64,000 nt of DNA from Agrocybe praecox. Taxonomy: Eukaryota > Basidiomycota > Agaricomycetes > Agaricales > Agrocybaceae. Below the pieces are notes generated by a model. That model worked only from the letters and a program-made list of their open reading frames with translations. It made no database searches and had not been told where the DNA came from. The translations under genes and the position numbers were made by a program. Every line of letters begins with the position of its first letter. Positions within the stretch are counted from its first letter, which is position 1. Location: assembly GCA_964017145.1 (NCBI GenBank), contig OZ024841.1:1116001-1180000 (forward strand), written 5' to 3'. Of the stretch, positions 31,902-44,725 are shown piece by piece.

Positions 31902-34900
31902 CTAGCCATTATAATTATTTATCCAATCCTGAGCACTTTTGTCTGTGTGAAAGACAAAGGATGCTCGTTTTCCATCAAAATCCATATTAAAATGAGTGAT
32001 ATGATTGGAAGGAAAAGCGGCAAAGTCACCATTTCTTGCCGCCATAGCAAGGCCAATTTCATGAAAGGCAATATCTCCTCCAAGGCAGTCTGAAGCAACT
32101 AATACACCACATACCCGCCAATCCTTATAGTCTTGATGGAAGGTAGTAGAGCAGTTGAGGTTTAATACAACGCTGCTAAAGGGCTTCATTGGTGAAATTT
32201 CATAGTCTGGAAGAAGATCGATGTATTTTGACAATTCTTTCACGATTTCAGGAAGAATAGTCTCTATCTGTTAAATTTTACAATTATGAATTTAGCAGAA
32301 AATTGAATAAAGAACTTACCGTATTTTTGGTCCAACCAAATACATTCCTAAACATATCCTTGAAGAGAAGATATTCCTCCATGTTGCCAATGGTCTCTTT
32401 GGAGTAATAAGGAATTAATTGAGAAAGAGCTTGTTGACGCTGAGCTTTTTTCTTCTTGAGACGATAAGGAGAAACATTTGCTGGAGAACCGGTTCCCTAT
32501 AAAGAATATTGTAAGAGAAGAAGGAAAAGTAAAAAGAAAGAAAAACAGTACCTTGGTCGCAAATCTGTTATATAATGTAAAATGAATATTAGGATAAACA
32601 AAATCCCATGGTTCTTCTTCAGTATTTGTAGGGATAAAGTCCTTTGGCCAAATAGCTGTAAGACGATCACAGAGATCATCTCTAATGCTATCTGGCATAG
32701 AAGGGACTACTATAATAAGAAATTTTCCATTCTTGTCATTGATACGAAGAGTTTTGCTACAATATAGATAATACATAAGCCTGAAAAGAGAAGGAAAGAA
32801 AGGATAAAGAATGTAACTTACCTTCCAAGTATAGAAGGATTAAATCGAATATATGCTCCTTCATGCTTTTCCCCAGTTTTTAATATGTCTTGAACCTAAC
32901 CAAGATAATTTTAAATAATGGACGATAATTGGGAATTGACAAAGATACTTACCTTTGTTTTAAGGTCTTCAAGGTCTTCCGCCCAAACCCCATCTTTGAC
33001 ATACTGTCTTTCCTTTTCTGTAAAGTCAAAAATTCCCTCCGGATTTTTTCTTGGTCCAGGAAATTTGCGATTTTGTCCTAAGCTTGGATCAAAATTGGTA
33101 TCAATGATGAAAACATCCATATCAGGAAGAGATGGAAGAGACTCGGAAGACTGAACTTCTGAGGCATTAAGAGAGATAGTGCTCTTATTCTGCAAGGAAA
33201 GACAAGAAGATTGGACAGACTTGGAATTCGGGACAAATTGAAAGTGTTGAATACACATACCAATAGGTGAAAGGCAAGATTCCCAAAGTTGCATATTTCT
33301 AACACCAATTCGAAAAGATCTATATATAAAAGTTAAGTTCATGAAAAATAAACATTAATATTTAAAAATCGTACCGTGACCGGAGTGCTCCAAAGTATCG
33401 AGCACTATCCAAGATGTTTATACAATCAACAGATTCCATTATTCCATGATAAATAAGCTGAGCCTGGTCCAAGAGTGTTGGTAGAGACAACGGCCATCTC
33501 GCACGCATTTTATCAATTGCAGGTATGAGATTTTTAATTACCAGCTTTCCAAGTGACATTGCTAAGATGGTTATTCTATTAAAATATGTAAAACAAGTAC
33601 AGCATAGAATAACTTACTTGGATTTGGATTTGAAATTATCTGACAAATATTCTCACATACAACGACAGGTATTCTTGTTAGGGCGGCCTTTTTTTTTTGC
33701 ACTAGCCACAAGTAGTAGACAATATATAGAACCTATATGGATTATTAAAATGTATCATGAGATATTAATTTTGGGCATGCGTACCAGCTTCTGCTAACTT
33801 AGCAAAATTAAATCCTCCTTTTTGATCTCTCGTAAGAGCTTATATGTGTGTTGGGTGGCAAATAATGGAGTAAAATATCCTTTCTGCTCATCTTAGCTTC
33901 TGAAACTTCCAAGCTTTCAATTTAAATTAGCATAATGTAACATAGAAATTTGAAAATTAAAACCCACCACTTAAGTTTGGCAATGAAATGGATATAGTTC
34001 ACCATACTGAGGAAGCTGAAACCAACTTCGACTTTTTCATGAAGAGCACAGTGCTCTGCAATGGACGATAAGGTCTGGCCATAGATTGACGAATTAACGC
34101 CTGCATTTGCTTTCCAGATATCTCTGGTCATTAGATGATCTATAGAGGAAGAGAGCTCTCCCATGACCTGTTGGATATTGCTGTTTGAAAGAATCTCAAC
34201 CAGGTTTGTATGGATGCTAGACGGGAGATTTTCGGAGGCAAAATGTGGATTGATCTCTTCCCAAAGCCTTTGACGTTTTACTATAATTGTAATCGGAAAA
34301 AGCAAGAATAAGTACATGTTGAATCTCGTTTGATGAATCAAAGGATATTTACCACTTGTTTCATCTGTCATGCCCTCCGAATCCACTTGATTATGTTTTA
34401 AGGAAAGCATTTTCATGGAAACACCACCTTGTGCATCACCTGTCAGAGCACTTGGTCCAGAGTCTGCGTTGACAATGATTAGTATACAGATATATGAACA
34501 AGGGATACATCTTACTTATCCTAGTCTTATTGTGGCGGGTACTGACCGGAACACCGTCATCACCAGATTGGAGGGCAGAATCGCTTTCTGCAACATAAAA
34601 GGATCAGGATCAGGATATTTGAAAAGGATGATCTTTGAAAAGGATGATCACCACTTACCTTTATCATTGCTCGTCACAGTAGAGTGTTTCTTAGTAGGCA
34701 TCAGGCGGTGCACAGGGACACCAGAGTCTTCGTCACTAGATTCGAGAGCAGAATCGCTTTCTGCAACATAAAAATTTTCAAGATTGTGACATTTGAAAAG
34801 GATGATCACTGCTTACCTTTATCTTTGCTCGTCACAGCAGCGTGTTTTTTAGTAGGCATCAGGCGGTGCACAGGGACACCAGAGTCTTCATCACCAGATT

Positions 34901-35981
34901 CGAGTGCAGAATCTCTTTCTGCAACATAGAAAATTTCAAGATTGTGACATTTGAAAAGAATGATCATCGCTTACCTTTATCATCGTTCGTCATAGTAGCA
35001 CATTTTTTGGTAGACATCAGGTGGCGCGCAATGACACCAGAGTCGTTGACGTCGCCAGATTCGAGCGCAGAATTGCCTTCTGCAACATAGGACATTTCAA
35101 TCACGATGTTTGAAAAAAATGATTACTACTTACCTTCTTTGTCACTCATCGTAGCATGCTTTTCAGTAGGCATCACCATAGCTTTCTCGTCTTCAAGCTG
35201 CTCTTCATAAAGGGTCTCAGATCTGAGGCGGCGGGTGCTGCCAGAGTCGTCGTCGTTGCCAGATTCGAGCGCAGAATCGCTTTCTGCAACATAGAAATTT
35301 TCAGGATCCCGACCTTTGAAAAGAATGGTCATTTCTTACCTTCATCATTGTTCGTCGTAGCATGCTTTTTAGTAGGCATCACCGTAGCTTCCTCGTCTTC
35401 AAGCTGCTCGTCATGCAGGGTCTCAGACCTGAGGCGGTGGGTGCCGCCAGAGTCAAGTACAAATCCACTTTCTGCAACATATAATATGTCAGGATCACAA
35501 CATCAGAACCACACCCATTATCTTCATGTACCTTCGTCATTGCCCATTGTGGCATGGGACTCTCTTTTCGGTCCATCGTGCATGCATGTATCCTCAGATC
35601 TCCCAAAGCGCCCTATGTCATTGGCAGTAGTCATCTACCAGGTTGCATTATAGATACCTCTAAGACTCCATAGCAATAGAAATGACATACCATGATATTT
35701 GTGTCCTCTGAGAATCCGGTCCTTAGCCCATCCTCTACACCTGTGCTGTCCACTTCAAACAAGGTGTCTTCCAGAGGTAGTGCCATGTGTTGTAAGCTCC
35801 ATGCTTGTAAGGCATTGATATCATGATTCAGATGCCCGGGTAGATGTTCCAGGAGTCTTGATTGTACGTCTTCTATGTGAATTGACTCGGATGAATTGTC
35901 GCTGGGAATATCGTTGTGATACCACTCGGTTGCAGCGAGTAGTAGCTGTATGTTGTTCTCTGAAAGCCAAATGAAGGGCAT
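31902..35981 (-). pseudogene. TET/JBP-family 2-oxoglutarate/Fe(II) DNA dioxygenase, 18 exons, two single-base shifts
   Basis: The model runs from ATG 35981. Exon 1 is 35981-35691, exon 2 is 35634-35532, and six repeat exons follow at 35471-34516. After these come 34463-34353, 34280-33968, 33913-33785, 33732-33618, 33561-33375, 33319-32953, 32895-32822, 32780-32552, 32496-32320 and 32267-31902. The last exon has the dioxygenase core: TTFHQDYKD (HxD iron ligands), CLGGDIAFHEIGLAM, SNHITHFN (distal His) and KRASFVFHTDK (2-oxoglutarate-binding Arg region). This enzyme class oxidises 5-methylcytosine, and family members are expanded in basidiomycetes alongside KDZ transposons. All junctions keep phase except for one extra base in exon 11 (near 33845) and one in an A10 run (33692-33701). 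Without these the frame is open. It could be a recent pseudogene, or the A10 count could be a sequencing error. Confidence 0.85.
34516..35471 (-). repeat. Tandem array of six phase-compatible exons in the TET/JBP gene
   Basis: Exons 35471-35340 (132), 35283-35134 (150), 35079-34975 (105), 34918-34817 (102), 34760-34659 (102) and 34587-34516 (72) are all multiples of three and all phase 1-1. Each begins AAAGCGATTCTGC or a close variant after TTGCAG. The introns between are 54-56 bases, with one of 71. The unit codes for an acidic, serine-rich peptide such as ESDSALESSDEDSG followed by a basic MPTKKH segment. Exon number can therefore change without breaking the frame. Confidence 0.85.
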
Positions 35982-36025
35982 GATAAACAATAGGTAAGGC
36001 GCTGGCGAGCAGGTACGAGCGAGAA

Positions 36026-36700
36026 ATGATAAAAAGAATGTTTTTGCGGAATACCGTGGGAAATTCCGTCGCACGCGACGGACCTACACACCTATGATTG
36101 CATATGATCGTTAATCATGCCGGCATGACAACTTCGATCTTCTCACTACAAATAGTCTAATTTAGAAGCATGACATTCCTATCTAAAAAGTAAAGTAGAC
36201 TGTTCTACAGTCTGACCCATTCCTACTTATAGCGGTGTCCTCCTCAAGTCATACTTGTGCCCTCTCCTTCTCTAATTATTTGCCTCTGTTATAGAAATGT
36301 GTGCGAGAATAAAGAAATGAAACACATACAAGAGAAAAGAAAAGAAACACATACAAGAGAAAAGAAAAGAAAAGAGAATATGGAAGAGAAAGGGAGAATG
36401 GACAGAAAGGTCCACAAGAAAAATATCGGAGGAATAAAAAGAGGGGGAAAGAAAAAGAGAAGCGAAATACAAAAGAGAAGTGCAGACATCAGAAAATAGA
36501 AAATAGAAATACAGCCTCACTACTAGTACATTGCATAGTCAGCCAGGGCTGGGTTAATTGGGTGCCCAATTGTTGACCAAGTACTTGGTTATACTAAGAG
36601 CAGACGTCATTATCCTGATATGACTAAGGAAACCCCCCCAAGAAAAAATTGTTATCGTGGCAAGGCTGAGAGCTCAGAATTATCCAGGTCTATCTGGCGC
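36026..36700. other. Upstream region of the TET/JBP gene, with a GA-rich tract
   Basis: No supported gene. The region includes an AAGAAAAGAAACACATAC-type purine tract at 36300-36490, open on several frames through composition. The TET/JBP promoter should lie in 35990-36250; a TATA element was not identified with confidence. Confidence 0.5.
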
Positions 36701-39281
36701 CTGTAGCCCAGTAGCAGGGGCTTGGACATTACTGTGGACAGGAAAATGAAGGAGGTGGCCCTGCTCGATGTGCACGTAGAGTTTAAGTCTCAGAGGATGA
36801 TCAAGGTGCCTGTGAGGGACAATTTTGGGGTTGCCATGAGTGTCTTTGTTGACGGTTACTTAGAGCAAATTCCAGGTATGACCCTGGCTTCCAAATTCTT
36901 GCTACTGACGGGAGCATGCTGATGGTGTTGGTCAGTCGTGTTTAATGAATGCATGAACCTTCCTGCTTTCAAATGATTGGTGCATATTGTGTTCTTGGGA
37001 AGCCGTGAGATATTCCACGGGATACCTTTGACGGTGCCAAAGTCGGTATTGCAGTGCTCATCTATAGGTCGACATCCTCAGTGTTCTGGTTGGGTCAAAC
37101 GACTGCGCGTGGGCATGGATACACTTGAAGCTAGTCTGAACGGCGGCGGCGGCAACGATAGGCGGAACGGCAGTAAAAAATGCGAACCGAGTTTAGCTCC
37201 TTGCCTCTGGACGATGGCTCTGCGCCCTGAAATGTGTGGGTGCGATGTTTGCATTTCCGCTGCCACTTCCATCAGTCTGTGGTGCCCCAGATCCACCACC
37301 TTGAGCTGCCTGTGTCTGCTGTCTTATCTGTCGTTGATATGCGACCATCTTCAGCCGATCCTGCTTCATTACATGCTTCTTCAGATTCTCCTGTCTTCCC
37401 AAACTCGTTTAGCTAGCAGTTGGTCCTCAGGGTGCCCCTATAAGGCTTCAATCAGATATGCCTTGTCATCCCATCCGGCGTTCTTGTCCTCGTTGGCTCT
37501 GAAACAAGTATCATCGATAACAAATCACGCGTCTCTGTGAGATGTAATCTGGGAACAAAAGTGGCATCGAGACAATGTACTTGGAATGTTCATCCCCATA
37601 TATTTGTCGGTTTCGATACGCCATCGGGTGATATTTGGATGTTTAAGCATCTGTGAATCGAGAAGAAAAGATTAGTAAGTAAAATAAATTTGTAGAGATG
37701 TAGAGAGCACCATGGAAAAAAGGAACAAAAGATGTAGTCTACTTTTATTTTATTATTACTGTTGAGTGAATGATGACCCCAGCTTCTCCAGGAATACTGG
37801 CACCAAGAAAAAAAAAGCTCAAACGCTCAAAGGATCAGAGAAATCGAAAACAAAGTGAACACAATAGAAGATATGAACGATGGCTTTGGATAGAAAAGGA
37901 AAGAAAAAGATAGGAGTGAGAAACATACCTTTCAGACCCCAATTCCCCTCTCGATTTTGTTTACCCTCATGGTGCCCTCCACATTTTCTCTCCTAATCAA
38001 CCTCACTGTAACCTGCTCTCCCCAAGCCATACTATGCAGGCCAAGCTTGACTTTTCCAAATCCGCCCAATCCCAAGGTCTGCAAGAGCGGATTTTAATCC
38101 AAAGTTGGGAATGGTGTGGTATAGGTGCCCCCCTTACTAGGCTTGAAGGTGCTGGTTAGCCCTATGTTGGAGGCATGGGCATGATGTTGTACGTGCGTCC
38201 TCCAACGATTGCAATCCATTGTTCAGATTATGGATAAATTGTGCGATAGTGCGGCTGAATACGTGTACAGCCAAGATGGGGACGGTTTTGTAGTTGTAAT
38301 CCTGAAAGACAAGTATGTAAGTTAGTCAGAAAGAGGGAAGGTTAAAGCACACTCACAATCGATATCAAAAGGATCACGAGACAAGTATGTGAGTCGTGCG
38401 ACGAGCGAAGAACCTCCAGTCGATGCTAAGGTGCTTTCTGCGGGGTTGAGTGTGTATGTATGATTTGTACTTTGTATATACTCCGAAACAAAACCCAATC
38501 AATATGATTAGTTCTTTCGTGGGAGGGATACACGATATGTGTCGTTAATTATGTTTTCTTTCTAAAGATACACTCTCTAATGCAACAGAACGTTTCCTAG
38601 GATCAGAGATCACAAGTGTTTGAGTAGCTTACGCACAAAGCGAAGTTCCTCGGAAAGTGTAAACATAGATTTATTGTGTTTCCACAAGATGTAGTGTGTA
38701 GGTAGTTCGCCACTTAGGCTGGATACTTAATCCAAAGTCTTTTAATCACTTAGAAAGGGGACTCAATCCTAAACGGGCCACTTAGGCGTCACTTAGACTA
38801 TTTTCCACTTAGGCAGGGAACTTATCCCTAGGAACAGGCCACTTAGGCATCACTTAGACAATTCTTGCCACGTAGGCGGGTATTAAGCTTTATGTCACTT
38901 AAGACAGTGGAAACTTTATCCCAATACATTTATTTAGGTTCCTCGAGAACTCTACAAGTTAACTCAAGTCGCTCAACTAATGCCAAGATGCTCAAATAAC
39001 ACGGTAGGTAGTCTGTTCAATAAAACCAACTCTCGTGGAGATTTATTAGGTACCAAATGTCGATCCTAGGAGTTTGCAGCTCAATGCGCATTCCTCGAAT
39101 GTGGACAACTGGGTTCTAGTTTATCTGGGGTGCTACGGTAATTTACAGGCTGTTTATATAGTGCTAGATCTCGGAAAATACAGGAATACTTGGAACGGAT
39201 CGGAAATGCTCGGAAAATACAGGAAATAATATCATTGGTCGACGCTAGGAAGCTCCACTCGATGCACAAGCAACCAGTGTG
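36701..39281. other. Mostly non-coding; weak coding remnants
   Basis: A short plus-strand frame at 36722-36922 (with MIKVPVRDNFGVAM) and minus-strand pieces at 37080-37540 (with LAKRVWEDRRI and a Gly/Gln-rich segment) look like decayed exons, but no gene could be built. 38700-38950 holds several copies of CACTTAGGC / CCTAAGTGGC-type repeats. I see no complete gene. Confidence 0.45.
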
Positions 39282-40116
39282 CACCATGCGTGTTTTTATA
39301 TACCCTCGGAAGGGTTTGTATGGTCAGGCAAGCCGCTGACTCGAGCATGACGCTCCGAGGGCGCTTATTCTGCTAGCCAACAATCATTGATCGACGTCCT
39401 AGGGTCCAAAGCATCGGGCCATCGTGTTATCATATGGATCTACAATCCTCGGCTCCACAACTGCCATTTAAGGCAACTGCGCACATCCAAGGGTCCTAAA
39501 GTCCATGTGTAGGGGTTCCTAGGAACTTCCCATTTGGGTTTATCGGCAATCTGACTCGAGCAGACGTTGGCAAGTCCTAATTGGCATTACTAGTGCTTGT
39601 CATTTCGTTTGCATAGTGCCCACTATGTTTCTAGGGACCAGTAATGTATTTGTTTAATGCTATGACTGGCCCTACCGCTTTGAGTTAACGTTCCTAGGAA
39701 TGATTGCAGTAGTTTACATGTACTTCCATATGGTGGGAACTTTCCGTTACCATATTAAGTAGATGTGGACATGTCGCGCACTGCGTAATAATAGGTGGCC
39801 ATAGCACCGTGAAACTTATTATTAGCAGGCCTTAGCTTACACCCCTGGTGGAATAATATTATCCTAGGAGCCTTCGATCTTGCTGTATTGCCGTTAAAGC
39901 GTTTCCACGTGTTTCCGAAGAACTGCTAAAACTAACTCTAGCACTCGTAAGGTTCATCCTTGGGTCTTTAGAGTGGTTTCCCCTAGCCAAACATGTAGCT
40001 ATCCTTGCTTGTATTCGTGTAGACTTTAATAATAAAACTCTTTTATTATGCCAAAAATTAAGTAGGTTAGATCCTCGGACTACCGTTCAGTCACAGCCGA
40101 ACACCAGTCGTATCAA
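39282..40116 (+). repeat. Long inverted repeat, left arm
   Basis: About 830 bases that recur in inverted orientation at 46288-47120 with near identity, including the CCTCGGAAGGGTTTGTATGG and ACAGCCGAACACCAG ends. Read on the minus strand it starts with TGGTGTTCGGCTG and reaches a TATATAAAAAC box. On that strand an AATAAA signal and a tRNA-primer-like TTGGCATTAGTTGAGC follow beyond the arm (about 39040-38975), so this may be part of an LTR of over 1 kb. Confidence 0.75.
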
Positions 40117-41487
40117 CGCAAAACCACCACAGTACAAGAGAAAGATGTAAGATGAAGAGGGGTGGCTAGCAAAGGATCTCCAGTCAACACACAAACCATT
40201 ATTCCCGTAAGTAAGAAGAGGTTAAGTCCAAATTTAGAAGGTGGGTTTACATTGTCACACTCTTGAAGTCACTAGTTCTGTGATTAATGACGACACTATT
40301 TTTATATATCATCAGGTAAAGTTCCCTATACATCACCTCTATTTGACCTCTATATGAAGTTTGTATGAGGTAAAAAAAAAGAACTATGTATACTATGATG
40401 ATAAAAAAAAGGGAATGGTAGAATAGAGAGAACCAGGACTAGCACGAACAAAAAAGTAGGGCAACAGTAAAGTGTGTGTATCAATGCTAGAGGGTGGAAC
40501 GAGTGCGGGTGTAACAGATAATTGAGGGATATCTATGTAAACTATTACAAAAGCGCAAGGAGCTTGTCACTGTCCATGGACTTGGAGGGTAATTTCGACC
40601 GACAATTTTCGTCAAACTTGGCTCCATTCATCATTAAGCTATAGAGTCCGTATGCGAGTTTTCAAGGCCCAGTGCTTTGTAGGGAATAGTAGGCATCACT
40701 GATGGTGGTAAAAGATCGTAAGTAAGCGGGAAAAGATAAAGAGAAAACAAAAACAGCGTACTCAATTAGGCTTGAACGGTAAAACTTCGACCTGAACCAT
40801 GAGAATTCAACTATACAGCATAAATCAATAATAGAACTGAACCTGGAGCTTGAAGTTTGAATGGTGGTTATTTAGGACCAAGAAAGTGATTCTCCCAAAG
40901 CAAGCACAAAATTTGCGCCCTGGAGGCTGGGCCAAATTCCGTCAAATAAGACCACCGGCATGCTACCTACTAGGCGTAGCAGAGAACAAATGTGTGCGGT
41001 TCATCAAGGTTTCCTCGATTCCCATATGCTTGCAGCTTCCTGCGCAGAAAGTTGGTTCAACAACGCCCAGCGTACATGTGGGCTATGCGTGCTGTTGAAG
41101 ACGATCAATGTTGCATTATGTTGAACAGCTCTGCCCCAAGCCTACCAAAATAAAAAATAAAAAGAGATTATGCACGATGAAAAAGAAAAAGCGTACACGC
41201 ATGTTGGATGAACGTGTGAACGTCAGCGCAATGACAAAGCTGTCGGAATACCTTCTCGATGCAAGATATTCATGCCAGAGTCTCTGGGTGTAGGATTTGT
41301 TGAAGAGGTCTGTAAAATCTGCCAAGGGAATTGGTTCTGAGGTTGCATTTGCAGGATTGATTTACCAGTTGCTGTCATTGGGTAAAAATGCCAGATGGCA
41401 ACGTGTTCAAATTGTTTTCAAATGGCTTTAGTCCTTCGAAGCGTAGAGTCTAAAAATATGGCCAAGTACTCTTCTCTCCTGTTAGGG
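40117..41487. other. Non-coding stretch, nothing recognised
   Basis: AT-rich DNA without a sustained frame. It contains short poly-A tracts and no repeat matching the other families in the window. Confidence 0.45.
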
Positions 41488-43394
41488 TCATCGCGTATGA
41501 TCTGTAAGGCGGATTCCGAAACAAAGCTCCTTTCTTTCCTCCATCAACTCCAACCTCAATGCCCTGGCTTTCTCAAAACTAATAGAGAAGTCGGCATCAT
41601 CCAATACATGACCCTGAAGCTCGACCAGAAGATTCGCCACTCCGGACTTGTTCAAAGCAGTGGAATCTTTGTCGGCCTGGCTGTATGTCTCCTTCTACCG
41701 CCAATCCTGTTGTTGGCATGGGATGCTGGCAGTGCTGATTATCTTTATGTTTCTGTCAGGGCAACATTATAATCAGTGTGACAAGGCCACCAACAAAGAC
41801 AAAGCAAGAGAGAGAGAGAGAGAGATAGAGGGATAGAGATAGAGACACTCAATGATTCTAACAGATCACACCAATGATAGTGGAAATCCTAAGAGATTGA
41901 AGCTGGGGCTACAGCTACCTACAGGTATGGTATTTATACTCTACAGGTGTTCTAGAATATTCCTGCATTACATCATGAAACAAAAGGATGAGTAAGATAA
42001 TGACATCATAAAGGAATGATGAATAAGACAATGTCATCATGAAACAAGGGGAAGAATGATGTGGAGTGATTGAGGCAGTGCTTATGGGAAATAAAGATGA
42101 TAAGTATCTAATCAAAGATCTGAGTGATAATCAAAGAGATAATCAAGGAGATAATCAAAGATGTAAAAGAGATAAGATATCTACATAACTGAGAAAGGGA
42201 AAAATGCGAAATAAATATAGGAAAATAAGTGAAAATAGGGGAAACCATGACAGTTTGGGTCAACTAGGAGTAGTGGGACTATCTTGCGGTGGCCAGATTT
42301 AGTTGGGTCTTCAAGTTTGAACGATCTGACGCGATGCTGTAGGATGTTTGGGAAGGTTAGAAGATGGCCTTCACGGGTATCGATGCCCCCGACGTCCTGG
42401 GTCAATGGACCCTCCTGGTGGCATCCGTATACTTGGTCGAGCCATGTGTGCTGCTGCTACTCGTATCCTGTGTCTTCAGCATATGCAGGATCTGCTTGTT
42501 GCCTAAAGGAAAGAGTTGACGGTGTGGTATTAGAGTTTGAGTAGTAGTAGAGGGAAGTTGCTACAATGTGTTCGTTCTGATATCGGTCAATACGTGGACT
42601 TGAAGCAAATTTGTCATGGCTACATACCATCTGGCCTTCGACATGCCACGAGCCTCCAGCATATTCTGGCTTCTCGGGCGTTAATTCGATGTTCGCTAAT
42701 TTGACAATGACTTGCAGACCGCGTTGGGCGTAGGTTCCTTTCAGGTCGAAGATCTTGGGTTTTAAAAGAGGTTCAAAATCTTCACTGGGCTCAGGTAGAA
42801 TGACACGCCAGTGTTCCTCACGCCATTGTTCTAGTCGTTCTTCATAGTCATCTTCGCTTTCCCCAGGTTCTTGCTCTGGTACCTTGTTTTCATCCTCGGC
42901 CTCGTATTCAACGTTCTCGTGGTTGATGTGCCTTTCATAACTGAACGGATCAACATTTGTATGACTTAAAGGGGTGACAGTTTTCTTCCAAAGAGGAATG
43001 GATGCATCAATCAGGTAAGATATGAGATTATATAAAGGTTTCTCTTCTTTGGGGTGAAGGTTGTTGATGTAACTCATAATCTTTTTTTCTTGCTAATCTA
43101 CGAGACGATAGCAATAGGACATAAGACTTACTTTGATTCTTCTGCTGAGATATCCACTTCACAAGGCAGTCATTGAAATCTTGAACTATATGGTGGTTTC
43201 GCGTTGCGGCTTGAGTAGTTATAATAACCGCTGGGTTCTTCGTTGAATTCCTTGATTTCGTCATGGGATGGTACAGGCACAACAATACCTTCACCAGTAA
43301 GAATGAATCTTGCTCTAAGCTCTCGCAGTAGGACAAACATAGTGCATTGAATGTAATAAATTTCATGGCCTACTGCTACAGAGTGCTTGATCAA
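41488..43394 (-). pseudogene. DUF4246 gene, disrupted by stops and a solo LTR
   Basis: The minus-strand frame carries the DUF4246 hallmarks: YINNLHPKEEKPLYNL, RGLQVIVKLANIELTPEKP, YAGGSWHVEG then (across an intron near 42575-42627) NEHIVATSLYYY, and a downstream GHLLTFPNILQHRVRSF block. DUF4246 proteins are fungal and are thought to have a 2OG-Fe(II)-dioxygenase-like fold; their substrate is unknown. The gene is broken. A TGA at 43170-43172 replaces the Trp of the usual FQW; the phase fails around the A7 run near 43090; a solo LTR at 41754-42252 follows VDPN; and a TAG lies at 41695-41697. After the LTR the C-terminal tail resumes (IKIISTASIPCQQQDW...LELMEERKE) and stops at 41488. Confidence 0.8.
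41754..42252 (+). mobile_element. Solo LTR, TGTCAGGG family, copy 2
   Basis: 499 bases from TGTCAGGG to CCATGACA, very like copies 1 and 4. Flanks are GTTTC (41749-41753) and GTTTG (42253-42257), a 5-base duplication with one mismatch. It interrupts the DUF4246 coding frame. The interior has an AGAGAGAGAGAT tract and a TATTTATACTCTACAGG promoter-like region. Confidence 0.88.
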
Positions 43395-44725
43395 AGATCC
43401 ATCTGTTGCTCTTCGTCAAGGGAGGGGTCACGGTCTTCATGTGGCATGACAACATATGGATAGTATGCACGTTCCCTTGCAAGTTTCGCTGGCCAATCGG
43501 CAGTCTCTGGAAGTGGATAACCCATGTTGTATTCTTCCCACTGCGTAGTATCTGTGATTCGCATGAACAATTTCTTTCGGCCTGCCCTTTTGATATCGTA
43601 AACACCGGACCTGTGGCAAAAACCATAGAAAATATAGAGACATCTGATAGATGGATTAAGAGATGTCCATTTATGGACAAATGGTGCAATGTATATGTGA
43701 TTGCGGGGAAGACACTCAGAGTTGAAAGAATCAGTATCGGAGTCAGACTCGTCGCCGGCTTCGTCATCAGACTCCATGTGCTCGTGCCAATATGGCAGGA
43801 TGAGGGGCAAGGGTGTGTGAAGAGAAAACACTTGGAGAGATATACACCTCTGGAGAAGGGTGTCCTAGCCGATGTAAGCAGATTCATCCCATGGTGGGTA
43901 TCTGTATATATACTGGGATATTGCATTGAATAGATTATAAAATAGTGAAAATAAAAGCAACATACCTCGTCACTAAGTATGTCGAACCTTATTCTCAGAA
44001 TGGTGAGTTTTAAACACCTTTGTCCAAGTATGGCTTTGAAAATGAGCCAGAAAACGGGGCCAGTCCGTAACCATGGTAAGCTCCTTAATTCCTTCTTCCA
44101 AAATTGTTTGACCAAGTTTCTGACAAAGAGTAAAGTCTCGAGGGACTTTAAATTCCAATGAAGAGAGAGCCCCAAATACAAGTTTTCTTTGTGAAAGCTT
44201 TGTGATGCTTTTTGGCTGCTTGAGGACTCCCAAATTAGAAGTAGGTGCAATTATAGGTAGAGGTGAAGGAGCAGGCTTGGGTTGGGAAGACATGGGTACA
44301 ACTAAAGGGAGAAGTGAAGGAGAAGGCTTTGATTCGGAGGTGGTGATCTCGGGCAGAGGTCTCCTGACTTTATTTGAAGGCCACTCTTGTAGGTAAAATG
44401 ACCCAGCAAGATCCACATATTGAGCAATTTCCTTGTCGTCCCTCAGAATGGCGTGATATTGACGACCAATGATCGTTATGATTTGTCGATCGTAAATCGG
44501 TGTGTTTGAGCCTTCAAATATACCACTTCGGAATAGTCGAATATTTTCTTTGGGGGCGCGTTCAAGAAAAAGCTCGAGAATGTGGGAGTATATCTCGTTT
44601 GGTACATTTGATAGGCTTTCAACCAGATCATTTGCAGACATATGTGGAAGGGAAGAAATGGGGTCGCAGTGGTTGTAAGTGGAGTGGTGATGATAGATAA
44701 GTCGAGGGTGTTCTTCGTTAGTCAT
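43395..44725 (-). CDS. Hypothetical multi-exon gene, F-box-like start
   Basis: ATG at 44725 opens about 250 codons to 43973. Residues 30-50 read DLVESLSNVPNEIYSHILEL, which resembles the opening helix of an F-box. A later block is GRQYHAILRDDKEIAQYVD, followed by a Pro/Ser-rich linker. A further coding segment lies at 43800-43391, with an acidic ESDDEAGDESDSD stretch and blocks TQWEEYNMGYPLPETADWP and RERAYYPYVVMPHEDRD. Intron boundaries between the parts (near 43972 and 43618) are plausible but I could not close the phase, so this may be one or two genes, or decayed. It is followed on the same strand by the DUF4246 gene. Confidence 0.45.

Noticed and set aside
36272..36520. Minus-strand Phe/Ser-rich frame opposite the GA tract
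   Set aside because: A purine/pyrimidine microsatellite gives open frames by chance.
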